DNA of 64,000 nt from Flammula alnicola (Eukaryota; Basidiomycota; Agaricomycetes; Agaricales; Strophariaceae). Where the stretch lies: positions 238,316 to 302,315 of the forward strand of contig JADNRV010000058.1 in assembly GCA_015499995.1 (NCBI GenBank), in the 5' to 3' direction. Shown piece by piece: positions 25,143 through 35,257 of this stretch (position 1 is the stretch's first letter; every line of letters begins with the position of its first letter). Made by a program: the position numbers and the translations under genes. The notes under the pieces are model-generated. The model searched no databases. It was given only the letters and a program-made list of their open reading frames with translations, and was not told the DNA's origin.

Positions 25143-26527
25143 TTAGAAACACGCGCGAAACGGGCGCGCACCAGGGTCATGCTCCTCGCTCCAGCGGGTA
25201 AGCTCGCCGATAACTATCTCGCGCATATGCAAATTGTACCGCAGGTGATAGTTGTGTTCGTCAAGTTGACCAAGTAGAATCTCGCGCGTTTTAAGGATGC
25301 CTCGACGAGTAGAAACAGTTAACTGTTCCTCGTCTTGTAGGGCTTTAACGCGGTCAAGGGCATCTGCAACTTGAGAATCACTAACGATGGCTGAAGCTGC
25401 GCGTATGACCTTAACGAAGAGCGTTTCATGCGGAAAATTAAGCGTACCAGGCAAAGGACTGGCGGTGACGGTCATAACGGACGCAGTAGACTGCTGGCAC
25501 TTGCTGGAGGTAGTCGCTTTGCTGCTGCCGCGAAGAACATATTTGGAGGCCTTGCGATATTCTGAGGAGTTAGTATTGACTCCAGAGATGAACGCTAAAG
25601 GAAGAAAGCGCACCTCGGGGCGACGCTCGGACTAAGGATGAACGACACGTGTAATCAGCGGTCTGAGAAACAGGCGTATAATCAAAAATGCACGCACAGT
25701 GGTTTCCTTGACCATGTTATGGGGCCGAGTAGGGGGCGTCTTACCCTTCGGAGCTTCAGCGGACGGTGCGGGACTGGCATCCTTCGAGACAGAGGTGTTG
25801 TCGACATGCATCTAATAAGTTTGGTGTTAGTCAGGATAAACAAAATAGAGTGGACCATTTACTGGCTCTCCCTGAACTGGGGGTGTCTCGCAGTCACCAG
25901 TGATAACAACAGGTTCCATGTCTTCATCAGTATCAGTGAGGGCGGCCTTGGATTTGACGCGGCGACGGCGAGCCTGGCAGTAAAGTTAAACAAGAGATGA
26001 CCGAAAAGTGTAGTATCTTACCTCCTTGGCGGTGCGCTTGGCATTCTCCCTGAGCTGTGCTTCGGAGATATGGTCGCACTCCTTACCCTTCAACGCTTCA
26101 GCACTCTTCGGGTTCCTATGAGTATAAATTCGATAGGTTATGTTGAGCAGGGCGATGAGTGGTTGAGGTGGCTGGTATCCGAGGCCTGCAAGGTCTTTGA
26201 GTGACAGGTGTTCTTTCCGCATGTGAAGTAACAAATCGCAGGTGGCCTGGTTGGCGAGCAGCACGTCTGTGGTTGCGGCCCAAGGAAGCTACGAAAGACG
26301 CGTGAAACGGACGCATCAGTTTTAAAAAGATTCAGTACCATTGATGGAGTAAAATAACTACGCACAATGGGCTTGACAACCGCCATGAGCTCATCAGCCA
26401 AGTATCAGACGGTGACACTAGGCAAACGACCATAAAGCGCGCGAAGCGCGATATAGTTGTCCAACGAGCTGACAGCTGCGTCGAAGCCAGGTAAACCGTC
26501 TTTGGCCGTAGAGTCCTGAAGCGACAT
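25143..26527 (-). CDS. Antisense gene 2 of the gypsy element: five-exon unknown protein
   Basis: Exons read 26527-26339, 26288-26022, 25973-25863, 25811-25698 and 25631-25143. All introns are GT-AG, 48-66 nt, and every exon is a multiple of three, giving 389 codons. Exon 1 has a TGA at 26,407-26,405 (codon 41); the same frame continues as YLADELMAVVKPIVRSY, so it is a nonsense change or an unrecognised small intron. The product is helical, with a basic stretch ARRRRVKSK at about residue 153, an acidic patch after it, and a leucine-rich C-terminal part. I do not recognise a family. It lies opposite to gag-pol, directly after integrase. Confidence 0.65.
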
Positions 26528-26771
26528 AACACGGGAGGATGCGAGGTTAGAAACGCTGAAGTCCCTGACTTTCGCTGGTCTGTCAACTTGGGTTTTTATA
26601 CTTCCCGCGTCTTTCTGATGCTCGAGCCAGGGAGCGGGGCGTGTCGGGTCAAGAGCCTGCGAAAGGAAAATTTTACGAGCAAAACCGCCTAGTTACAAGC
26701 GGGCGTCCTGGTCCAATGAAGGTGCCTTGCACATGAAAAGTCAGCTGGCATGGTACCTCCGATGGCACACA

Positions 26772-26822
26772 CTCGAAGTTTGACTGAGGACAGTCAAGTT
26801 GTAAAGTGTGGGGGAGGGAGGC
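26772..26822 (+). repeat. Internal copy of the PPT region
   Basis: TTGACTGAGGACAGTCAA, then AGTGTGGGGGAGGGAGG. The same arrangement, TTGACTGGGGACAGTCAA then AGTGTGGGGGAGA, precedes the 3' LTR at about 30,360-30,397. The first part forms a 7-bp hairpin in both places. Confidence 0.75.
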
Positions 26823-27619
26823 ACTAAGGAGCGTTCAAAAAGACACCAGATTCCGGGAACGTTAAATCTACGCGGCAAACACAGACGAAAAAGTCTTATA
26901 AATCTGAGACAACAGGAGCTAGAAAGACGCGCAAAATGCATCAACTAGCTATGAGTCAATGTAGCCTACCAACGGCTAAGTCTTGAGCCGAAAAATCAAT
27001 ACAAAAACGGCTTCAATCTAGTAGAAACCTGAAGTGAATAGGCCAAGTCGAAGACGGACAGTCTATAATTAGATAACTGAGCGGCAATCAGTGTTCGCGA
27101 GCCTCGGTCAAAACTACTACCGAAAATTGAATGAGTAACCTAAATATAGAACACATTTGATTGACGCGGGTTTCGGCCAAGTACAAGCAAGACGCTATGC
27201 TGGGGCAGACTACACTAAGGATGACTTAGTCAAAATAAAACCAACATGGTCAGGGAGTAGAAGTCATGGGTGGCTCATCATAGAATGGTGTAAAACAAGA
27301 AACGGACGACGGACGAGGAGTAAAATAACAATCGAGTGTCGTCGGATTGACTTTATCCACCACCAAGCTTGAGTCCAGACTTACGTACCCAGAAACCCGC
27401 GTGGAAATGGCGAAGTATACAGGCGCATATCGTTCCAGGCGAAAATCAGTCAAAGATGGTGTCTCGGAAACTTAGGGATTTAGCAACACCAGATCACACA
27501 GGAGAGGCCAAAGTTAATACCAAGTCCACTCAAGTGAACTTGGTAGGCTATATTAAACAAAGGGGGCTCTACCAAAGAGCGAACCCCCTCACACAAAAGG
27601 GCTATAGAACTATATACTG

Positions 27620-27690
27620 TGGGTAGCTTAGCCCCTACCCTGGGCAGTATAAAATATGTATAGACATGGGCTCTAATAGATAGAGCCCAT
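27620..27690. terminator. Paired hairpins 3' of antisense gene 1
   Basis: ATGGGCTCTA (27,666-27,675) and TAGAGCCCAT (27,681-27,690) form a perfect 10-bp stem with a 5-nt loop. Just before it, GGGTAG and CTACCC form a second, shorter stem. They sit about 160 bp beyond the stop of the minus-strand gene. A role in 3' processing or RNA structure is a guess. Confidence 0.35.
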
Positions 27691-27847
27691 TCAAAGAAAA
27701 AGACGAGGCGCCCGACCAAGAACGACGCGCGGGAATCAGGAGCACGGTAGGGTAGCTAGAAACGAGGTGGTTTAGCAAAAGACGGGTGGAAAGAGGAGAA
27801 CGACTTGCCAAAAAGAGAGGTACTAGAGTACCTCCTGACGAGTGGTC

Positions 27848-29925
27848 CTATGCCTCTTCCCCCGACCGACTGTTGACCGACTCGCCCTCGTCGTCGCTGT
27901 CGCCATCGTTGGGTTGACGCGGGGAATCCTCGCCGCTCTCATCATCACTCCCTTCATCGCTCGGCGCCTCCTCGGCCTCCAGGTCCAACAAGTCGTCAAT
28001 CGCCGCGGAATCTGCGATGGAAGTCTCCTCCTGTTCCTGCGACTCGCGGTACAAACGATACTGAAGGACAGTATGTTCCCAGCTAGTAGTTGGGACGCGT
28101 TCGAACACATTGGGGTCTAGAAACAAGAGTAGCTCATCGATAAGCGGGAGGCTGTGGTGACCAAGCTCGGCGGCGTCGACGTTCGACGCGCGTTCCAGGA
28201 CGAAGTCGACGCACTGCTGACTAGTAAAGACTGATCGCGTCAGGGCGGCCGGGAAGTCCTCGTGGTACAAATCAATAACGCGCTGAGTGAAGCGGCCTGC
28301 GAGACGGTCGGCCTGTCCGTATGAAGACTCTGCTTGACGCGCGGAAATCAGACCTTGACTGCAGTGGAATTGAATGTCCCATAAGTCCTCCTGGAAGCCT
28401 ATCAAGTAGAACAGTTCAGTCGCGAATACTGGAGATAGGCAGGTCAGGACTTACTGGTCAACGAATTTTGACCCAGCGAATACGCGTGTTCCCTGTAGTA
28501 GGCGCGCTCCTCGGGTGACCAGACGAACGAGCATCGACCGTGTTTGTGATGCGTACAAGGAGGGCATCCCTTGTTGAAACCAAGGAACTTGCAGTGTTGC
28601 TCGGTATCGCCCATAACGCAAGCAAAGCAGGGAGCCTTGACCTGTATGAAGCAAAGAGTCAGGAAAAACGCGGAAATTTTGGTTAGAAAGGCCAACGAAA
28701 CGTACCTGGGCCTTGAAGCCACGACGAAACACCTTGAGTTGGGCAGCGTCAATAAGAGGAGGGGGTTCGTTAGCACGAAGGCCTGCAGGAGTCTGTTGCC
28801 ACAGTGAACGGGCATCTTCGAGGAACGCCTCCTGGGATAAGATCTTGGTATGCGGCCAGAAAGGGGCATACTTGGCTTTCTTGGATGGTCCGGCGGAGGG
28901 TAGTTGGGCATCCTCATCGTCATCAGTACTGGAGATAGTAGCCTTACTCTTGGCTAATTGACGCGCAGATTGGCGCGCGCTAGATGAGTGTTTGCGTTTT
29001 CCCGTGGTTTTTGATGACTCGGCCCGTGGTGGGGAAGGATTGCTCTGGGCGAAATCACCGTCAGAAAGGGGGATTAGGGACTGGAAACCTAAGTAAAAAG
29101 GAGTGAGAATTGTAGGGCAGAGAAGAACCCGCGCATGGTGAACTAAGACCACACACCTGACTGGGCAAACTCGAGCGCCGCTTGACGATCCGTCTCTGAT
29201 TCACGCGTCAAATCGGCCTGTCGTTGCAGCTCGGCCTGTCTGGCCACCTCTGCTCGCTCGATGGCTTGTTGCGCCCAGCGTTCGCGCTTCGCGCTTGCTT
29301 TTCGCTCCCAGCGTTCGCGCTTCTCGCTTGCTTTTCGCGCCGCAATCCGTTTTGCGTGCTCTTCATGTTGTTTCACCATAAATTCTTCGGCTAGTTTCTG
29401 CCGCTGGGGTGTGAAAGGGAGGGAGCCAGCCTGGGCAGGAGGAAATTCATAGTCTAGGGGCAGGGGTTGCTAGAATAAATAATGAGCGTTTAGCATGGCA
29501 TAACAGGGGCAGGAAACGAAAAACCTACCCGCCCTGGGTTATCGATAACCCAGTCCTCACACCTGAGTGCTACAAGTTGGTCGGGGGACAGCAATTTGGC
29601 AAGGTTCGCGTGGAGCTGGCGGAAGGAGTGAATATCATCAGGGATTAGATATTCACTACCAACGATCTCCGCGAAGCATAGGAAGCGACTCTGCAATACA
29701 AAATAAAGAAAGTCAGGGCCACGTAAATACACGAGTTCTACAAAAACTATGCACCATGAAATACACTTGGCTCTGCAAAGCACCGTAGGCAGATTCCACG
29801 TCGACCTCATCCTGAATACAGTCCTTGAGGGCCCGAAAGGCAGGGCGAATGAATTGGTATATATCAAAGACGCCAATAGCGGCGTCAAGGGTGGCCAAGG
29901 GAGATGGTTCTGGAGGGGTGGACAT
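27848..29925 (-). CDS. Antisense gene 1 of the gypsy element: nuclear-type protein with hexacysteine cluster
   Basis: Six exons: 29925-29767, 29690-29529, 29469-29157, 29088-28706, 28641-28455, 28398-27848. Introns are 76, 59, 68, 64 and 56 nt, all GT-AG; phases match at every joint and the total is 1,755 nt, 584 residues without a stop. Order of features: helical N-terminus; Arg/Glu/Ala-rich coiled coil at about 138-211; basic KTTGKRKH...RQLAKSK at about 238-260; cysteine cluster at about 344-376 with spacing C-X2-C-X8-C-X8-C-X2-C-X7-C, close to the fungal Zn2Cys6 pattern; helical C-terminus; Asp/Glu/Ser tail from about 530. This suggests a DNA-binding regulator, but function is inferred. 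It lies between antisense gene 2 and the 3' LTR, with about 470 bp of upstream sequence. Confidence 0.75.
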
Positions 29926-30385
29926 GGCAGAAAAAGCTGAGATTGTAAAGTGGAAAGCAAGCGAGCGGTTGGAGTGTGTAACGGAGACTGTTAGACTCAG
30001 CGTCAGAACCGACGCATTATTTATTGAGTCCTATATGGTCTGTGCGCCAACGGCGAACCACGCAGAGATCTGGAGAAACAATGGGCGGCGCGTTTCATGA
30101 GTAGAGCTTAAAAGCTTGAATGGTTGGGCGCTGCACGTACCTCGACTTCTAGACGGGCGCTAAAGTTTGAGACAAAACATACAATGGGCGCGTGTTGTGA
30201 TGGATGATGTCATAATCAAATTCGATCTTGTGGCGTGTATCGGCTTGATCGGCACAATGAGATAGTGGTGTGCGAAGGCTTAGGCATCACGGGAATATCC
30301 GTGCGGCATCTTGGCCAGTACCAAGGGCTTAGGGAGAAACATACTCGGATCACGCGGCATTGACTGGGGACAGTCAATATTATAA

Positions 30386-30397
30386 GTGTGGGGGAGA
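30386..30397 (+). promoter_or_regulatory. Polypurine tract
   Basis: GTGTGGGGGAGA, purine-rich and ending exactly where the 3' LTR begins (TGATGGGG at 30,398). It would prime plus-strand cDNA synthesis. Confidence 0.8.
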
Positions 30398-31840
30398 TGA
30401 TGGGGCGTGGCGCGGTCCACCCGTGGAATTTTGCGATTTCCCAATCAATCAACCTATTACACTAGGGAAACAAGGGTAGGCAGCATACCTCGTGTTGGCC
30501 GACTAAGTGGGTTACACGTGGGAAACCACATAACCAAGTACAACGGAAGTAACTATCTACGGTCCGGCGGGCCTGGCTAGTAAGCTCAGAAGTACGCGTA
30601 GAACTAAGGTTGGTGCCAAAGAAGCATGACCTCCGTGTGTCCCTGCAAATCAAACAAGAGGCTTCGACTGGAGAAACCCGCGCAGAATGAGAATCCCGAA
30701 GTCTTGAGGCACGACTAGTCCAATATGGAGACAGCGTTAGACGCGTCGATCGCGGGCCAAAGAACACGTGACCAGGCGGTCCACATTGTCCCATACACCT
30801 ATCTGTCCGTTATACGTGTAGAACGGCCGAGTAGTTCGGTCCCGAACAGACCGAGCGTTCAAAGACCAGCTCATAAGTAAAGCACGCGGGAAACGCCGCC
30901 ATAGAGGCAGCGGCTCTCACTTAACCGACGACCGTGCCGCACCGGGAGAAGAGAAACCCACGCTAAACGTGCCGTGCATCCCAATCGGGCAATAATGTGT
31001 CTAAATACGGACCCAACTGTATTGATCCCAAAAGAGGGTGTTCCGCGACATAGTGGTTCATTCTTGAAACCAAACATACGCCAGAAAATGGGGACTCACC
31101 AGTAACCGTTACCGAATGAACCCGTAATCACGACACCATGAACCAGTAGAAATAGTGCTATTAGACGCGTAGAATCATATGCAACATGTAGAGGCTTGGC
31201 ACTCAGTAGGTATAAAATACGCTTGTAATGCACGTAGTAGAGTAGGCAATCCACCCCACAGTTGACACTTTAAAACCAGTGAAAACACTTAAGGGAACGA
31301 TTTAACCTCGTCGCACCAGACTTAATTTAATAAAGACCAACATTTGACGCTTCAAAACAGCCTTGCGATCATTGCAAGCTTGAGAAGTAGTTAACCAGAG
31401 TTTGACGCGTGTTTCTGTAAAGTGTAGCGTGCGCCCGTCGTGACCACGTGAAAGTTGTAGCGCGATCCCGTTGTGGTAGCGTGAAAGTTGTAGTGCATAC
31501 TCGTCTCGGTCACTGCATGAAAGTTACAGGTTGTTAAAGTCAAGTTAAAGTCAACAGTTCGTATCAGTCGTCAAGTTAAAGGAAGTCCGAGTCGGCATTG
31601 TTTTGAAGTTAGAAAGTCACCACACCAGTTCTACGGAACTAAAACCCGCCCCATACCAAAACCCGCGTAGACTTGTTTACAAGTCAAAGCACTTCTCCTT
31701 TTTCATACTTTACCCCCAGACTCGCACACAAGACTACGTCTAGTCAAGTTGTTGGTTTTGTGGTTTGGTTGTGTTGAGTGTAGAGTTCTTTCTGCACCAC
31801 TAGCTAGATCATTTCCAACGTAGACGAAACCTAGCACTTT
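30398..31840 (+). repeat. Gypsy 3' LTR
   Basis: 1,443 bp, the same length as the 5' LTR. Differences I could see: mainly G/A and C/T exchanges (for example within the first 100 bp), one extra T and one missing G. Confidence 0.92.
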
Positions 31841-32159
31841 ACCGGTGAATCGGGGAGGGCCTGGCAGGCTCTTCTTGGATCTGGGTGACCCCCCTGTCCC
31901 CCCAATACTCCCTATCTGCCATCTGTGCAGTAGCGTTAACAACGCTGCAACAACAGACCATGTGGGCTGCGAGGTCCATTATATGGGTTTCAGGCTGCTG
32001 CACAGTCTCACCTGCATCACGCTCACGCACGCCACATGCTCCCCTGCGAGCACCCATCTTTCTTTTGTAGTTGTAGTGCAGCATGTTTTTGTATTAGTTT
32101 GACACCCGGACTGTGTGCGTGCACCGGTTATATAAATTGTTGATTTAAAAAAAAAAAAA
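31841..32159 (+). other. LINE B 3' UTR and poly(A) tail
   Basis: Resumes GGTGAATCGGGGAGGGCC exactly where the gypsy target was cut, contains CTGGGTGACCCCCCTGTCC seen in the other copies, and ends GTTGATTT then A at 32,146-32,159. Confidence 0.85.
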
Positions 32160-33063
32160 GCTATTTGTGTTGCCATCTCCAATGCCATTGGCTTGGGAGA
32201 CGTCAAGTGCATTACCATTTTCACTGATGTGATGCATGCTGCACGCCTCTCAGTGGATCCCTCTCTGCACTCCTTCCAGTCTCAGTCACTGATGGTGTGC
32301 CATATACTTGAACCTTGGTTTAGGTGCTCGCCAGACCACAAGGTTACTTTTATCGAGTCTCCCTCTGATATGGAGTGGGACATTCATCAGGAAGCACATG
32401 ATCTCATTGCTGGTATGCATGGCATTGCCGTCGCTCCTACCACCAAACTCTCTCTCCAGTATGTCCATGACTTCGTGGACAAATTGGCATGCGCAGATTG
32501 GAAACAACAAATTTCCGATAAGCTGTATTTGCTTGGCTCCAACTTTATGGAGCTTCAAGGGTTAAACGGTGACCCTGTCCAGCTGACCCCTGTTCACGGA
32601 GGGCCTTGGCTTGAATCTAGTAATTGGAGCATCTCGCTCTTTGCCCGCATGTGCCGTCTGATCACGAATCATGCACTGATCAGCTCGTACTACGAGCAGT
32701 TCCGCATCGACGACCCTAGGGCCCTCGGTTGTGAATGTGGGATTTATCCTCACACTTGTGACCATATCTTCAAGTACAAAAAACAGCCTTGGACTCACTG
32801 GAAGCTGAAACTTGTTTCGGAGCTGGTGACTTATTTGAAGGAGCACCCTACGGCGTTCTTCTTCTCCTGGCACCCCACTGGAGTCAGATGAGGGACTCTG
32901 GGAGGGGGGCGATCCTGATCGCAGAGTGGGCCGCGGTCAAATCTACTCGACTGCCCATGATGTGTTTCCGTTTGGCGGTGGTGACATTCTGCAAGTGCTT
33001 AGGGCCCTGGTCGTTCCAGGGCTGGTGGCATCGACTCTTTGAGCTGGTGTCATGCGCCATCAG
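32160..33063 (+). pseudogene. LINE A, 3' part: RNase H, CxC...H...C region and 3' UTR
   Basis: Begins with the second copy of the 15-bp duplication and continues the RNase H of LINE A: ITIFTDVMHAARLSVDPS and ESPSDMEWDIH, then MELQGLNGDPVQLTP and CECGIYPHTCDHIFKYKK (the last Cys of the motif is Tyr). Stop at 32,889-32,891. 3' UTR to 33,063, where element E1 starts; no poly(A) tail is left. Confidence 0.88.
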
Positions 33064-35126
33064 CAATACTTTTCATTCCTCCACTGATTCCTCCCAGAAT
33101 GACCGGATTCCAGAGGAATAGACTGGAATCCACAGGAATGGACTGGAATCTGCAGGAATGGACTGGATTCCGGAGGAATGTAGACCGGAATCTGCAGGAA
33201 TTACAGGTTTGTGCATAAATAAGCACAGTGCATCATTTTTCTCATGCTTGTTTGCATGTCTTTGCATGTGCATGAAATGGGATGTTGCCCTCACAGGCTT
33301 CCATGAGCCATCAGACATGGATGGGAGATCCCTCCATAGTCGAAAAATGGCTAATAGCACCCTGTTGCCAGGTCAATCTGGCCACAACCTGTAGACTAAT
33401 GCAACAGAATTTGAAAACATCTGGCCCTGCTCTTGCTGTCTGGCTCATGCAGCCCCTTCTCGTAGGTCTCTCCCTTGCAATTCCTCATCGAGTTGGTTGA
33501 TTGTGGCCATCCCACACTGGCCACATCGCTGTCGTCGTCATCAGTGTCAGTGATGGTATTGGCATTGTCATTGCTGCTGCCGTCGTGTGCGGCGTCAGCG
33601 TCAGTGTCGTCATTGCCGCAGCCACCATGTTCGATGGTGGTGTCGGTGCTGCTGTCGTCGGGCCTGCTCTCACTGCTACCGTTGTCATGGCTGGTGGTGG
33701 CGGCCTTTGTGGTGGTGATCTCGGGTTCACGGTCGACATGAGCGCGGGTGGTGGAGAGACGGCGAGTGGTGGAGAGACGGCTGATGGTGGGGATAGTGGA
33801 TAGTGGAGACGGCGAGCGGTGGAGACGGCGGGTGGTGGAGATGGTAGGCGCAGGGGGCAGCACGGAGGCCGTGTACGAGGCCGGAAAAGAGGGGGGTACG
33901 CACCTCGTTTTCCCTGTACATAGCTCGCCGTGGGTTTTGGTACCCGCGGCATCGTCACCTGTGAGAATGGGAGTGTGTGGGGGGATTAGTGGTGGTTAAC
34001 GGCAGGGAGGGGTGGTCTGCGCCATACCCGGTGGCCGTTGTGGTTGTCTTCGCGAGCTGTCGCAGCATCAGCATCATGTTTCGGAGGCACGGGATGCGAG
34101 GTGGCCACTCCTGTGGTCCTCCTCATGCTCTTCCTCCTCAGCATCATCGCGTTTGTGGGCCATCCATTCGCTTGTGATGCACGACGGCTACGACGAGCCA
34201 TCGTGGCTCATCAGCGCGCATTCCCGGGGGCTCCTCATGGCTGCCGTGGGGTCATCGTGAGGAGCAGCGGTGACGCTGGGCCCCTGGGTTCCTGCTGGGG
34301 GTGGTAAACGATGGGTTAGGAGGGGAAATGGCCAGAAACGAGGGGGTACGCACCTGGTTTTCTGCTTGCCCACGGTTTCCTTCCCTTTCCGCCCCTTCTG
34401 TCCTCCTGTCCGCCCCTCGTTTTCCTCCTCTGCATCGTTGTCATCGTCGCTGGCGTTGGCGTCCGCGGGCTTGCTCCATTTACTCATTATTGTCATCATC
34501 GGCGTTGGCATCCGTGGGCTTGCTCCGTTTGCTGGCCGACTCGTCGGCGTTCAACTGCTGCGGTTTGCAGCTCGTCGACTTCGGTTTGATGGTGGGAGGG
34601 GCAGAGAGCACGCTGGTGCTGCAGTTTGCAGCGCGCTGGTCATGCGTGCTCATCGACACCGGCGCTGGTGGTGGGGACGGAGCCATGGGGTGGTGAAACG
34701 GGGGTGGATGGTGGTGGGGGAAAGGAAGATGAGGGAGGGAAAGAAAGAATGGCCAGCGGATATGATTGCGTGGCATCTGGGTTCAGGGCACGGTGTTTGC
34801 CGTGTCACGTGATTCGGCGTTTCAGCACGCGCATTATTAAATAACATTAAGTAATAATATTAACAATAAATCATAATATTAACAATAAATCAAAGTATTA
34901 ATAATAAATCATAATATTAGCAATAAGTCATGGGTGCACCGGATTCCGGTGACCATTCCGTTCTGGTCATTCTGGTTAGGTATTTTGGTCTCGGGTCATT
35001 CCGGTCTGCATTCCGCCGGAATGAAATCATGCATTTTGGCTGGGTTCTCAGCCAAAACTGATTTCTCTGGAATGACCGGATTCTGCCGGATTTCGGTAGG
35101 AATCAGTGGAGGACAATAAAGACCTC
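33064..35126. mobile_element. Element E1: GGAAT-end element with GC-rich interior
   Basis: The left end CAATACTTTTCATTCCTCC equals that of E2, and the right end reads GACAATAAAGACCTC as in E2. Both ends carry several copies of GGAATGACCGGATTCC-like units. The interior (33.4-34.8 kb) is GC-rich, with frames open on both strands that look like codon-composition artefacts, and an AT-rich AATAAATCATAATATTA repeat at 34,855-34,930. No transposase recognised. No 8-bp duplication is visible and the right flank is not LINE A, so one end may have been exchanged. Confidence 0.6.
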
Positions 35127-35257
35127 CATGGCAGGTAGATTGGCAGTACAAATTCGGTCCATGTTGGAAGGATTGCTTTATATGGAACGGGCCCGTTCTT
35201 TCCTGTAGCCAGATCTACACCACCGGGTAAGCTTTCAATTGTTCTTTCTCGCTATTG
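35127..35257. other. Short unassigned segment
   Basis: Sequence between E1 and the companion gene; no feature seen. Confidence 0.4.

Larger units (their letters stand above)
26528..27847. other. Spacer between the two antisense genes
   Basis: No gene recognised. It holds a PPT-like motif with hairpin (26,772-26,822) and two hairpins downstream of antisense gene 1 (about 27,620-27,690). The small open frames here do not resemble anything. Confidence 0.5.
16580..31840 (+). mobile_element. Large Ty3/gypsy LTR retrotransposon (15.26 kb)
   Basis: Complete element: 1,443-bp LTRs at both ends, PBS, gag, protease, RT, RNase H, integrase, two antisense genes and PPT. Flanked by ACCGG (16,575-16,579 and 31,841-31,845). 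By eye the LTRs differ at about seven bases plus two single-base indels, roughly 99.4 percent identical, so insertion was recent. At 15.26 kb it is far longer than a usual 5-8 kb gypsy element. The extra length is the long LTRs and the 5.4 kb between integrase and the 3' LTR. The sense genes have several frameshifts. Confidence 0.92.
8490..32159 (+). mobile_element. LINE B: 5'-truncated non-LTR retrotransposon, itself split by five insertions
   Basis: One element can be followed across 23.7 kb: ORF1 end, endonuclease, RT, connection, RNase H, CCHC segment, 3' UTR and poly(A) at 32,146-32,159. The insertions are a copia solo LTR (9,306-9,684), element E5 (11,256-12,488), a TA-flanked element (13,101-13,686), an LTR-like segment (about 14,165-15,943) and a gypsy element (16,580-31,840). 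LINE sequence picks up after each. Without the insertions the element is about 4.8 kb. The 15-bp duplication at both ends confirms the boundaries. Multiple stops and frameshifts make it inactive. Confidence 0.88.

Noticed and set aside
26332..26586. Alternative minus-strand start upstream of antisense gene 2
   Set aside because: This frame does not connect to the following exons, while ATG 26,527 does.
33396..34847. Many overlapping open frames on both strands
   Set aside because: They arise from GC-rich CGTCG-type repeats, have low complexity and no recognisable motif, and no single frame stands out.
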